A stretch of 64,000 nucleotides of DNA from JASFHF01 sp050123375 (GTDB lineage Bacteria > Pseudomonadota > Gammaproteobacteria > UBA12402). Under the pieces are notes generated by a model. The model had not been told where the DNA came from. It was given only the letters and a program-made list of their open reading frames with translations, and searched no databases. The stretch is from contig JASFHF010000001.1 in the NCBI GenBank assembly GCA_050123375.1, positions 62,001 to 126,000 on the forward strand. The letters are read 5' to 3'. A program made the translations under genes and the position numbers. Of the stretch, positions 45,797-53,842 are shown piece after piece (position 1 is the stretch's first letter; the number at the start of each line of letters is the position of its first letter).

Positions 45797-46915
45797 ATGA
45801 ATAAAATTAAACTCGCAAACCAAATCAAACACTGGGCCAAAGAAATTGGTTTTGCAGAAATTGGCATTACTGATCCTGATTTATCTCCATACCAAAAACA
45901 TTTTAAAAGTTGGCTGGCGCATGGCTATCAAGCCGAAATGAATTTTATGAACCGCCACCAAGAAAAACGCATTAATCCGCAAGAACTAATGAATCAAACT
46001 AAATCGATTATCTGCGTCGCCGTGAACCATGAAATTTGCAATACCTTGTCACCCTGCGGTGCAAAGTTGTCATCTCGCGGCTTGACCGCGGGATCCAGCA
46101 AAAAACGACCAAACAACCCGGATCTTGCAATCAAGCTGCAGGATGATAACAACTTAAAAGAAATCGCTTCTTCATACGTAACTAAATGTGATTATCACAA
46201 AGTTATGCATAAAAAACTGCATCAACTAGCTGACAAAATAAATTCTGTTGTAGAAAATTTTAGATATCGCGCATTTTGCGACAGCGCGCCGGTTTTAGAA
46301 AAAGCTTTGGCTGAAAAAGCAGGACTGGGATGGATTGGTAAATATACTTGTCTGTTAACTAAAAAACATGGTTCGCAAATTTTTTTGGGTGAACTTTTTA
46401 CTAATTTAGAATTACCATTTGATAAACCATGCAACAATCATTGCAACACCTGCAGCAAATGTATTGACGCATGCCCTACTAAGGCATTAAAAGCTCCGCA
46501 TACTTTAGATGCAAAATTATGTATTGCATATTTAACCATTGAACACCAAGGTTCAATCCCAGTTGAGTTACGCAAATTAATCGGTCAGCGAATCGCCGGC
46601 TGTGATGAATGCCAATTAAGCTGTCCGTGGAATAAAAATATACGTCAGATTCCTAAAAATTATGCACAAACCCTAATTAAATTATTCAACTGGACTGAAA
46701 AAGAATTTTTAACCAATACCCAAAATACTACGATCATTAGAATAGGCTACAAACGCTGGCTGCGTAATCTTGCTATCGCTTTAGGTAATTCACCTTATGA
46801 TCCAGCAATTATTGCTGTCCTTAAAAACCGCTTAAATTATCCATCTGCGATGGTGCAAGAACATGTTCAGTGGGCGATTAAGCAACAAAACCTTCTTATT
46901 AACTCAGTGACATAA
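45797..46915 (+). CDS. queG: epoxyqueuosine reductase QueG, with in-frame palindromic-element insertion
   Basis: 372 residues from the ATG at 45797 (upstream in-frame codons lie inside the MITE). This cobalamin and iron-sulfur enzyme makes the last step of queuosine synthesis, using the product of QueA. N-terminal KHWAKEIGFAEIGI, the DYHKVMHKKL motif, the ferredoxin cluster CNNHCNTCSKCIDACP (from Cys212) and CDECQLSCPWNK are intact. Residues about 84-118, between VAVNHEI and the motif SYVTKCDYHKVM, replace the usual short proline-rich link; this stretch contains LSSRGLTAGS from the palindromic element at 46067-46147. The insert is in a surface-type linker and avoids all cofactor residues. Confidence 0.95.
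   Translation: MNKIKLANQIKHWAKEIGFAEIGITDPDLSPYQKHFKSWLAHGYQAEMNFMNRHQEKRINPQELMNQTKSIICVAVNHEICNTLSPCGAKLSSRGLTAGSSKKRPNNPDLAIKLQDDNNLKEIASSYVTKCDYHKVMHKKLHQLADKINSVVENFRYRAFCDSAPVLEKALAEKAGLGWIGKYTCLLTKKHGSQIFLGELFTNLELPFDKPCNNHCNTCSKCIDACPTKALKAPHTLDAKLCIAYLTIEHQGSIPVELRKLIGQRIAGCDECQLSCPWNKNIRQIPKNYAQTLIKLFNWTEKEFLTNTQNTTIIRIGYKRWLRNLAIALGNSPYDPAIIAVLKNRLNYPSAMVQEHVQWAIKQQNLLINSVT
46067..46147. repeat. RPE-like palindromic element inside queG
   Basis: Left arm TTGTCATCTCGCGGCTTGAC plus CGCGGGATCCAG, right arm CCCGGATCTTGCAATCAAGC plus TGCAGGATGATAAC. The right arm has several mismatches relative to the pgeF copy, consistent with age. Reading frame stays open; encodes LSSRGLTAGS...PDLAIKLQDD. 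Confidence 0.92.
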
Positions 46916-46975
46916 GTCTTTGATTTTTACTGGCGAAGTTAATTTTTATCGTTTTTTCCGATAGAAAATGAAACT

Positions 46976-47008
46976 TTTAAGCTTTTCTTAAGCTACATGT
47001 TCTATAAT
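46976..47008 (+). promoter_or_regulatory. PmrA-like box and -10 upstream of the lipase-like gene
   Basis: TTTAAG, 5 bp (CTTTT), CTTAAG, 10 bp (CTACATGTTC), TATAAT. The -10 ends 37 bp before the ATG. Spacing is identical to that at 25685 and 56003, and the ATGTTCTATA stretch is shared with the giant gene promoter. Confidence 0.68.
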
Positions 47009-47045
47009 AAATATAGGTTTTCAAATAAACGAACGGGAAAACAAT

Positions 47046-48980
47046 ATGAGTACGACTAAACCACTAGACAAGCAGATTAAACCTGTAGATTTAAGCAGCA
47101 GATGGCGATTGTGGTTCACCTGGCCGCTTATTCCCTGGAAAGCTCTAAGATCATGTATAAACTACTGTGTGTTACGGGTAGTACACCCTGCACAATTTAA
47201 TAAAAAATACAGTGAACACTCAAACAAAATTACGAAAAGAATTACAAACAAAGATGACAAGAAAGCACAAAAAGATGAACTTAATAAAATTAAAATTAAA
47301 TTACACATTGATTCAATACCAAAAGGCCAAAAACTTTCAGGCTCGAACAACGACTTAGAAAAAAAATCTCTCGAAAACGAAATAAAAAAGATTAAACAAG
47401 AAATTTATTTTGTAAATCAAGAAATCTATTTTGTAAACCAAAAAGAAACCTGCGAATTTACATTAAAAAAATATTTAAGAAACAACTTGTTTAACCTCAG
47501 CAAAATTGAATTAACCGCAATACAGATGAAACTAAAAAGTGATTCTAGCAAAAAGACGAACGATCAGGACAAAGTTCATCTTTTCTATATCCCTGGTAAT
47601 TGTGATTATGTTTGCAGCTGTTTTAATACGATTGAAAATCTTTTGGAAAAATTTAAAAAACAAGGGCTATACTGCACTGCTCATTTAATCGATCCGCGTG
47701 GAGTAGGTTTTAATTATGGTAAAGGAAAATTTTATAATAAAGGTCTTTTTGAAGATCAGATTGTTAATGATTATGTGTCCATAATTAAACATGAAATAAA
47801 TAACTCTGTAAAAAAAGAAAATTCGCACAAATTTATTGTATTAGGACGTTCATTAGGCGGAGGAATTGCTACTAAGGTAGTTAGAAAATTGCATGAGCAG
47901 GATTATAAAGTCATACTGCATAATGATAGATCTTTTAATAAAACCGTCAGTTTTATAGCTCCATACGCACGTCAACCATCGAAACCAGGAAAATTTAAGA
48001 AATGGCTGATCAAAGCATTCACTTGGTGCGCAAATGGTTTTATGAAATTGTTAAACTGGTCATTGGATTCCATTGCGCATTGGAAAAAAATCCCAGAAAA
48101 TTTTAAGAGTTATGACGTCATAAAATGCCGTAATGAAGGTACGTATGATAAAAAACGTAAGAAACAAGGAAGTAAGCGGCAAGCTGATGGAGTAATTCCT
48201 TATTACGGTTCATTGCATTACAGCCTAAAACCAGAAAGGCAAGAATTAAAAAAAGGCGTTTATGATTTAATAACCATCATAGAAAGCTTGAAAGAATTGA
48301 ATGATAGCAAACAATATAAATTCGGAGATATTTTTAAAAAAAGCATAAGAAAAAAACTTGTCAAAAAAGAAATTTTAAATAAGTTAAAAAGCAAAAAAAG
48401 CTGGTTTATCAGAAAATGTTTTCGCGATAAATTTAAGCGTAAACTATTACATCTTGATGGTATTTATAATATACATCTTGACGGTAATAATAAAAGTAAT
48501 AACAGCAACTCTAAATTTACCGGCATTATGAATATGAAATTGACAGAGCAGAACAAGAAAGAAATTCAAACAAGGCTAAAAGAAATACTATTTTGGGAAG
48601 TTCATGGATTTCAGCTTGGCACAAAATCAATACAGGATGACGAGGATCAACAGGATGACATGCTGCATAATCGCCCTAAAGAAAGTCTTTATTCGCCAAG
48701 TCTTAACGATGCAGGTAAACCGCAAATGAACCTTATGCAGTTTTTTGTGCAAAAAACATCTATGATGGTTCGATATCATAACAGACGGAAGAAACAACCA
48801 CGCAAAGCAAAAAAGCAAGAACATTGGTCAATTCAGTTCTACAAAGCGAAAAAACCTTCTGGATGTCTTTCTGATTTATATACTTTTTTTCGGCGTGGGA
48901 AAAAGAAGAAAAATGGGAAACGCAAGAATGTGAATAATGTTAAAAAGGATAATAATCCCAAAATTAAGATTGAAATTTGA
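47046..48980 (+). CDS. alpha/beta hydrolase-like (lipase-type) protein, candidate secreted effector
   Basis: 644 residues. After a Lys-rich N-terminal third, a hydrolase core begins at VHLFYIPGNCDYVCSCF; DPRGVGFNYG follows, then the nucleophile elbow LGRSLGGGIATKV (Ser269), and HNDRSFNKTVSFIAP. A GxSxG elbow followed by an N-x-RSF-type stretch is reminiscent of the SidB/SdbA lipase-like effectors of Legionella, but I cannot confirm that. Candidate acid and His residues lie in the second half (for example LHYSLKP) and are not certain. The C-terminus is highly basic (RRGKKKKNGKRKN). The hydrophobic stretch FTWCANGFMKLLNW could insert in membrane. PmrA-like box upstream and an unusually Lys/Asn-rich composition. 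Confidence 0.83.
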   Translation: MSTTKPLDKQIKPVDLSSRWRLWFTWPLIPWKALRSCINYCVLRVVHPAQFNKKYSEHSNKITKRITNKDDKKAQKDELNKIKIKLHIDSIPKGQKLSGSNNDLEKKSLENEIKKIKQEIYFVNQEIYFVNQKETCEFTLKKYLRNNLFNLSKIELTAIQMKLKSDSSKKTNDQDKVHLFYIPGNCDYVCSCFNTIENLLEKFKKQGLYCTAHLIDPRGVGFNYGKGKFYNKGLFEDQIVNDYVSIIKHEINNSVKKENSHKFIVLGRSLGGGIATKVVRKLHEQDYKVILHNDRSFNKTVSFIAPYARQPSKPGKFKKWLIKAFTWCANGFMKLLNWSLDSIAHWKKIPENFKSYDVIKCRNEGTYDKKRKKQGSKRQADGVIPYYGSLHYSLKPERQELKKGVYDLITIIESLKELNDSKQYKFGDIFKKSIRKKLVKKEILNKLKSKKSWFIRKCFRDKFKRKLLHLDGIYNIHLDGNNKSNNSNSKFTGIMNMKLTEQNKKEIQTRLKEILFWEVHGFQLGTKSIQDDEDQQDDMLHNRPKESLYSPSLNDAGKPQMNLMQFFVQKTSMMVRYHNRRKKQPRKAKKQEHWSIQFYKAKKPSGCLSDLYTFFRRGKKKKNGKRKNVNNVKKDNNPKIKIEI

Positions 48981-49045
48981 TCAATTTTCGCGGTAATATT
49001 AATTAACCTTGATTATTTAAGCATCTACCGCCATCATTAGATTAT

Positions 49046-50170
49046 ATGCAAGAACAAATTCAATTGACAATCAATGACCAAAATCCACAGGATATTAAGT
49101 TTAGCCTGGCTGGGCGCCTGGATATTCATACGACCAGCTCTATTTGGGATAAATGCATAGATTTGCAAGCCAAATTTCAACCCAACGATTTAACCATTGA
49201 CGCTAAGAATCTCACTTATTGCGACGGCGCCGGCATCGCCTTGCTACAAAAACTACAACAATTACAGCATAAGCTGCATAAACAATTCACCATCGACGGC
49301 TTACAAAAAAACCTCCAGGAAACCCTAAACAAAGTAACCGAACATATCGCAAAAGCGCCGCCATACGGAAAACCACATTACGGCCTTAGAGAAAAACTCG
49401 GACATATAACTACAGATTTAGTCATAAGCGCTCGTGAAAATATTATTTTTATTGGCGGCATATTTTTTTATTTATGGAAAAGCTGTTTACATCCACGCAC
49501 TCTTCGCTGGAAAGATTTATATTATACAATTGAAAACGTAGGACCTAATGCAATTCCAATAGTAATTTTATTGGGATTTGTAATTGGATTTATTTCTGCA
49601 TTTCAATCTGCCATGCCCTTAGAAACTTTTGGCGCACAAATTTATATTGCCAATCTGGTTGGCATTGCGTTGGTGCGTGAACTAGGACCATTAATGACAG
49701 CGGTTCTATTAATTAGCCGAACTTCATCATCATTTGCCGCCGAGATTGGCACCATGAAAATTAATCAGGAAATCGACGCATTAATTACTATGGGCTTAAG
49801 TCCAATTCAATTTTTAACTGTGACTCGTGTTATTGCCACCACATTAATGACGCCATTATTAAGCGTATTTTTAATTTTATTTGGCTTAATTGGCTGTTTC
49901 ATTGTCATTCATTTTCTTGGATTTAATTTTCACATTTTTCTTAGCCAACTCGACAGTGCAGTTAAAATGTCAGATCTACTTGGCGGATTAGTTAAATCAA
50001 TAGTATTTGGCTTTATGGCCGGCAGTATCGGTTGTTTATACGGTTTAAAAACTAAAATGGGAGCAAGTGCTGTAGGTTTCTCTACTACGCGCGCTGTAGT
50101 AAACGGCATTATTTTACTAATCATTATCGATGGAATTTTCTCCTACATTTATTATTTAATGGGAATATAG
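49046..50170 (+). CDS. mlaE: STAS-MlaE fusion, lipid ABC transporter permease
   Basis: 374 residues. Residues about 1-95 form a STAS domain (FSLAGRLDIHTTSSIWDKC, LTIDAKNLTYCDGAGIALL), equivalent to MlaB; residues about 120-374 form the MlaE permease (IGGIFFYLWKS, GPNAIPIVILLGFVIGFISAFQSA, LVGIALVRELGPLMTAVLLISRTSSSFAAEIGTMKINQEIDAL). It moves phospholipids across the inner membrane to maintain outer-membrane asymmetry. First gene of a four-gene unit; stop and next start are 1 bp apart. The MlaB-MlaE fusion means no separate mlaB is needed. Confidence 0.94.
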   Translation: MQEQIQLTINDQNPQDIKFSLAGRLDIHTTSSIWDKCIDLQAKFQPNDLTIDAKNLTYCDGAGIALLQKLQQLQHKLHKQFTIDGLQKNLQETLNKVTEHIAKAPPYGKPHYGLREKLGHITTDLVISARENIIFIGGIFFYLWKSCLHPRTLRWKDLYYTIENVGPNAIPIVILLGFVIGFISAFQSAMPLETFGAQIYIANLVGIALVRELGPLMTAVLLISRTSSSFAAEIGTMKINQEIDALITMGLSPIQFLTVTRVIATTLMTPLLSVFLILFGLIGCFIVIHFLGFNFHIFLSQLDSAVKMSDLLGGLVKSIVFGFMAGSIGCLYGLKTKMGASAVGFSTTRAVVNGIILLIIIDGIFSYIYYLMGI

Positions 50171-50171
50171 C

Positions 50172-50930
50172 ATGGAAAGTTCATCACCAATCATACAAGT
50201 TAAAAATCTTACTGCGCAATACGATGAGAAAATAATTATTGATAATATTAGTTTCGAAGTAAACTCCGGAGAAATTTTTGTAGTCATTGGCCCTTCCGGC
50301 TGTGGTAAAACCACTTTAATGAATCATATAATCGGTCTACAAACACCAACCACAGGTGAAGTTTTTATTGATGGCGATAACATTATCACCGCAACCGAAC
50401 AAGAACTAATTCATATTCAAAATAAAATTGGGGTAACTTATCAAAGCGGCGCATTATTTGGCTCGATGAATTTAATCGAAAATGTTCGCTTACCTTTAGA
50501 AGAATTTACTGATTTATCTGAAGAAGCGATGGACATAGTTGCACATGACAAATTAGCTTTAGTTGGGTTAGCAGATTATTTTGACTACATGCCGGCTGAA
50601 GTTAGCGGCGGCATGCAAAAACGCGCCGCAATTGCGCGCGCTATGGCGCTAGATCCAAAAATTTTGTTTTTTGATGAACCATCTGCAGGCTTAGATCCTG
50701 TGACCTCGGCACAAATAGATCAATTAATTTTAGAACTTGCTGACACTTTAGGCAGCACATTTTTTATTGTTTCGCATGAATTACCCAGTATATTCACTAT
50801 TGCCGACCGCGTTATCATGCTGCATAACGGCAAAATCATTGCTGCAGGAAAACCAGAGACTTTACGTGATTCTTGTGATAATGTATTAGTTAAGCAATTT
50901 TTTAACCGGGAGGCATCGAGTAAACCATGA
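50172..50930 (+). CDS. mlaF: lipid ABC transporter ATP-binding protein
   Basis: 252 residues. Walker A GPSGCGKTT, signature VSGGMQKRAAIARA (the GGM variant typical of MlaF), Walker B ILFFDEPSAGLDP, and the H-loop SHELPSIF. Couples ATP hydrolysis to the MlaE permease. Overlaps mlaD by 4 bp (ATGA). Confidence 0.95.
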   Translation: MESSSPIIQVKNLTAQYDEKIIIDNISFEVNSGEIFVVIGPSGCGKTTLMNHIIGLQTPTTGEVFIDGDNIITATEQELIHIQNKIGVTYQSGALFGSMNLIENVRLPLEEFTDLSEEAMDIVAHDKLALVGLADYFDYMPAEVSGGMQKRAAIARAMALDPKILFFDEPSAGLDPVTSAQIDQLILELADTLGSTFFIVSHELPSIFTIADRVIMLHNGKIIAAGKPETLRDSCDNVLVKQFFNREASSKP

Positions 50931-51700
50931 TACCCAGTAAACAAACCAATTATTTTCGTATTGGCTCTTTTGTTATGCTCGGTATCGGCTTGATTATTTT
51001 GGGCATTATTTTACTAAGCTCCGGCAGATTATTTACCAGAACCATTACGGTAGAAACATATTTTAGCGAATCAATTCAAGGCCTATCTGATGGTTCACCA
51101 GTAAAATACCGCGGTGTAGAAATTGGTCATATAAATAAAATTTCTTTTGTGCACCAAATATATAAACCAAATAATTTACAAACACAAGATGCATATAGCC
51201 GTTATGTTTATGTTGAAATGATCATTACTCCAAATGTGTTTACCAAAAGTGTAAAAATACCAATCAAAAATATTATTCAGCACGATGTTAGCCAGGGCCT
51301 AAGAATCAAACTTGCTTTACAAGGATTAACCGGAAATGCATACTTGGAATTAAATTTTGTTGATCCACAAACCAATATTCCATTGCATATTGATTGGAAA
51401 CCAAAAAATTATTACATTCCTTCAGCTCCAAGCACCTTAACCCAATTTAGCGACAATGCACAAATTATTTTAGAAAAACTAAAAAAAGTACATTTTCAAA
51501 AAATAGGTAATAATACTATCGAGCTAATGCAGCGGGTTAATTATTTACTATCACAAACTGAACAGCAATTACAAAACTCTATTAATAACAGCGCCATTGT
51601 TGCCGAAAATTTACGAGCTTTTTCTGGGAGAGTTAAAAATGCACCCTCACAAATTTTATTTGGCCAGGCGCCTCCAAAATTAAACCCAGGTAAATTATGA
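50927..51700 (+). CDS. mlaD: MlaD-type MCE domain lipid-binding protein
   Basis: 257 residues: one N-terminal membrane anchor (FRIGSFVMLGIGLIILGIILL), a single MCE domain (TVETYFSESIQGLSDGSPVKYRGVEIGHI ... GLTGNAYLELNF) and a C-terminal helical tail. The protein is longer than E. coli MlaD and closer to the single-MCE form found with PqiC-like lipoproteins. It forms the hexameric periplasmic ring above MlaE. ATGA overlaps join it to mlaF and to the next gene. Confidence 0.92.
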   Translation: MIPSKQTNYFRIGSFVMLGIGLIILGIILLSSGRLFTRTITVETYFSESIQGLSDGSPVKYRGVEIGHINKISFVHQIYKPNNLQTQDAYSRYVYVEMIITPNVFTKSVKIPIKNIIQHDVSQGLRIKLALQGLTGNAYLELNFVDPQTNIPLHIDWKPKNYYIPSAPSTLTQFSDNAQIILEKLKKVHFQKIGNNTIELMQRVNYLLSQTEQQLQNSINNSAIVAENLRAFSGRVKNAPSQILFGQAPPKLNPGKL

Positions 51701-52305
51701 AACTAAAACTTTCTTACATATTCGCTTTATTCTGCAGTATTATATGCAGTGGATGCATCATGACTTCTAGTTATCCTGTACCAAACAAATACATGTTAAG
51801 CGTTAAAACACCTAAAAAAATGACCTCTTACCCATTGAAACAAAATTTATTTGTTCACAGCACCACGGTAACTCCACAATTTGCCAACGTTAATTTTGTT
51901 TACCGCACCAGTAAAATTGACTACTTAACTGACTATTACAACGAATTCTTCACTTTACCTGCAAATCTAATTAACCAAGCAATCACCAAATATTTAAGCG
52001 GCACCAATATATTTAGGTTCGTAACCAATGAGCAATATCTCATAAAAATCAGATACTTATTAACATCCGAAGTTACCGAATTATATGCAGATTATCGTGA
52101 TCGCAATTGCCCTAAAGCGGTAATGAAAATTCAATTTAATTTATTTAGAAATTCGCACGGTAAGAATATTATGCTGTTCAACAAAACTTTATCCGCTGCC
52201 GCACCACTGCGATACAAAGACAGCAAAAGTTTAGTTAATGCATGGAACGTGGATTTAGAAATTATTTTGCGCCGCTTATCTTACAATCTACGTAAAGTTC
52301 GTTAA
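51697..52305 (+). CDS. ABC-type transport auxiliary lipoprotein (PqiC-like)
   Basis: 202 residues. Lipobox ICSGC after a short hydrophobic signal. The following domain fits the ABC-transport auxiliary lipoprotein family, which docks an MCE protein at the outer membrane: YMLSVKTPKK, LFVHSTTVTPQFANVNFVYRTSKIDYLTDYYNEF. It takes the place of the MlaC-type periplasmic shuttle, which is missing from this operon. End of the mla unit. Confidence 0.82.
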   Translation: MKLKLSYIFALFCSIICSGCIMTSSYPVPNKYMLSVKTPKKMTSYPLKQNLFVHSTTVTPQFANVNFVYRTSKIDYLTDYYNEFFTLPANLINQAITKYLSGTNIFRFVTNEQYLIKIRYLLTSEVTELYADYRDRNCPKAVMKIQFNLFRNSHGKNIMLFNKTLSAAAPLRYKDSKSLVNAWNVDLEIILRRLSYNLRKVR

Positions 52306-52329
52306 GATCACAACTGTTATACCGGACCT

Positions 52330-52381
52330 GTCATCCCGCGGCTCACCCGCGGGATCCAGGTATAAAATTTCGGGATCCAGG
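52330..52381. repeat. RPE-like palindromic element, truncated copy
   Basis: GTCATCCCGCGGCTCACCCG then CGGGATCCAG, followed only by a fragment (CGGGATCCAGG) of the right half. Located between the mla operon and eno; the outer right arm is gone. Confidence 0.82.
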
Positions 52382-52475
52382 CCGTTTGTCTGTTTTTTTT
52401 CATGCAAACCTGGAGTTCAACCCCAAAATTGCATAAAATGAGCCTTTAAACAATATCTCAATTAAGGAATAAGCA

Positions 52476-53756
52476 ATGTCTAAAATTAACGCAATCATCG
52501 GTCGCGAAGTAATAGATTCCCGCGGCAATCCCACCGTAGAAGCTGAAATTAAACTAGAATCCGGCGCTATTGGCCGCGGGATTTCACCTTCTGGAGCATC
52601 AACCGGCTCACGTGAAGCATTAGAGCTGCGTGACGGCGACAAAAAACGCTACCTCGGTAAAGGTGTGTTAAAAGCAGTAGAACATATCAACACCTCAATT
52701 AAAGACGCTTTACTACAGCAAGATGCGACTCAGCAAGTACAAATCGACCAAATCATGATTAATCTTGACGGAACCGAAAACAAAGAAAGCTTGGGCGCCA
52801 ACGCCATGCTGGCGGTCTCTTTAGCATGTGCTAAAGCAGCAGCTCAGGAAGCCGGTTTACCATTATTTCGTTACTTAGGAGGTAATGCACCATTTATTAT
52901 GCCATTACCAATGATGAACATCTTAAATGGCGGATCCCACGCAGACAATAATGTCGATATTCAAGAATTTATGATTCTACCAGTAGGTGCGCCGAATATC
53001 CGTGAAGCAGTTCGTTATGGCGCTGAAATTTTTCACGCATTAAAATCCGTATTAAAAAGCAAAGGACTAAATACCAATGTTGGTGACGAAGGCGGTTTTG
53101 CACCAGATTTATCATCAAACCATGAAGCCATTGATGTAATTTTACAAGCAATCGACAAAGCCGGTTATAAAGCCGGTGAAGACATTTACCTAGGACTTGA
53201 CATCGCTGCTTCAGAGTTTTACCGCGACGGTAAATATCATTTAGCATCGGAAAATAAAGTATTAGATGCTGCCGAATTTACCGATTATTTAGAAGATTGG
53301 GTAAAACAATATCCATTAATTTCTATTGAAGACGCAATGGCAGAAAATGATTGGGATGGCTGGAAAATCTTCACCGAACGTTTAGGCAAGAAAATCCAAA
53401 TAGTCGGCGATGATTTATTCGTAACTAATACTAAAATTTTAGCACGCGGTATTAAAAACAACATTGCCAATGCAATATTAATCAAATTAAACCAAATCGG
53501 CACTGTAACTGAAACTATAGCAGCAATTAAAATGGCAAAAGAGGCAAATTATGGCACAGTGGTTTCACACCGTTCTGGTGAAACTGAAGACACTTCGATT
53601 GCCGATTTAGCGGTAGCAACCGGTGCGGGACAAATCAAAACCGGTTCACTATCACGTACCGACCGCATCGCAAAATATAATCAGCTAATCCGCATTGAAG
53701 AAATGCTTGGCAATCAAGCAGAGTTTTTCGGCAAAGCGTTATTGAACATGTTGTAA
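52476..53756 (+). CDS. eno: enolase
   Basis: 426 residues, full length. It interconverts 2-phosphoglycerate and phosphoenolpyruvate. Conserved: GREVIDSRGNPTVEAEI, SGASTGSREALELRD, the Mg-binding SIEDAMAENDWDGW and GDDLFVTN, and the active-site SHRSGETEDTSIADLAV. Well-spaced AAGGAA upstream. A 29-bp copy of its 3' end recurs at 55866. Confidence 0.98.
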   Translation: MSKINAIIGREVIDSRGNPTVEAEIKLESGAIGRGISPSGASTGSREALELRDGDKKRYLGKGVLKAVEHINTSIKDALLQQDATQQVQIDQIMINLDGTENKESLGANAMLAVSLACAKAAAQEAGLPLFRYLGGNAPFIMPLPMMNILNGGSHADNNVDIQEFMILPVGAPNIREAVRYGAEIFHALKSVLKSKGLNTNVGDEGGFAPDLSSNHEAIDVILQAIDKAGYKAGEDIYLGLDIAASEFYRDGKYHLASENKVLDAAEFTDYLEDWVKQYPLISIEDAMAENDWDGWKIFTERLGKKIQIVGDDLFVTNTKILARGIKNNIANAILIKLNQIGTVTETIAAIKMAKEANYGTVVSHRSGETEDTSIADLAVATGAGQIKTGSLSRTDRIAKYNQLIRIEEMLGNQAEFFGKALLNML

Positions 53757-53842
53757 AATCACTAGTTCCAATTTAACAGCAAATTATTAGTGTTTCTATA
53801 GATCTCTGCAAAGTCTTTGCCCGCACAGCGGAGGTGCGAAAA

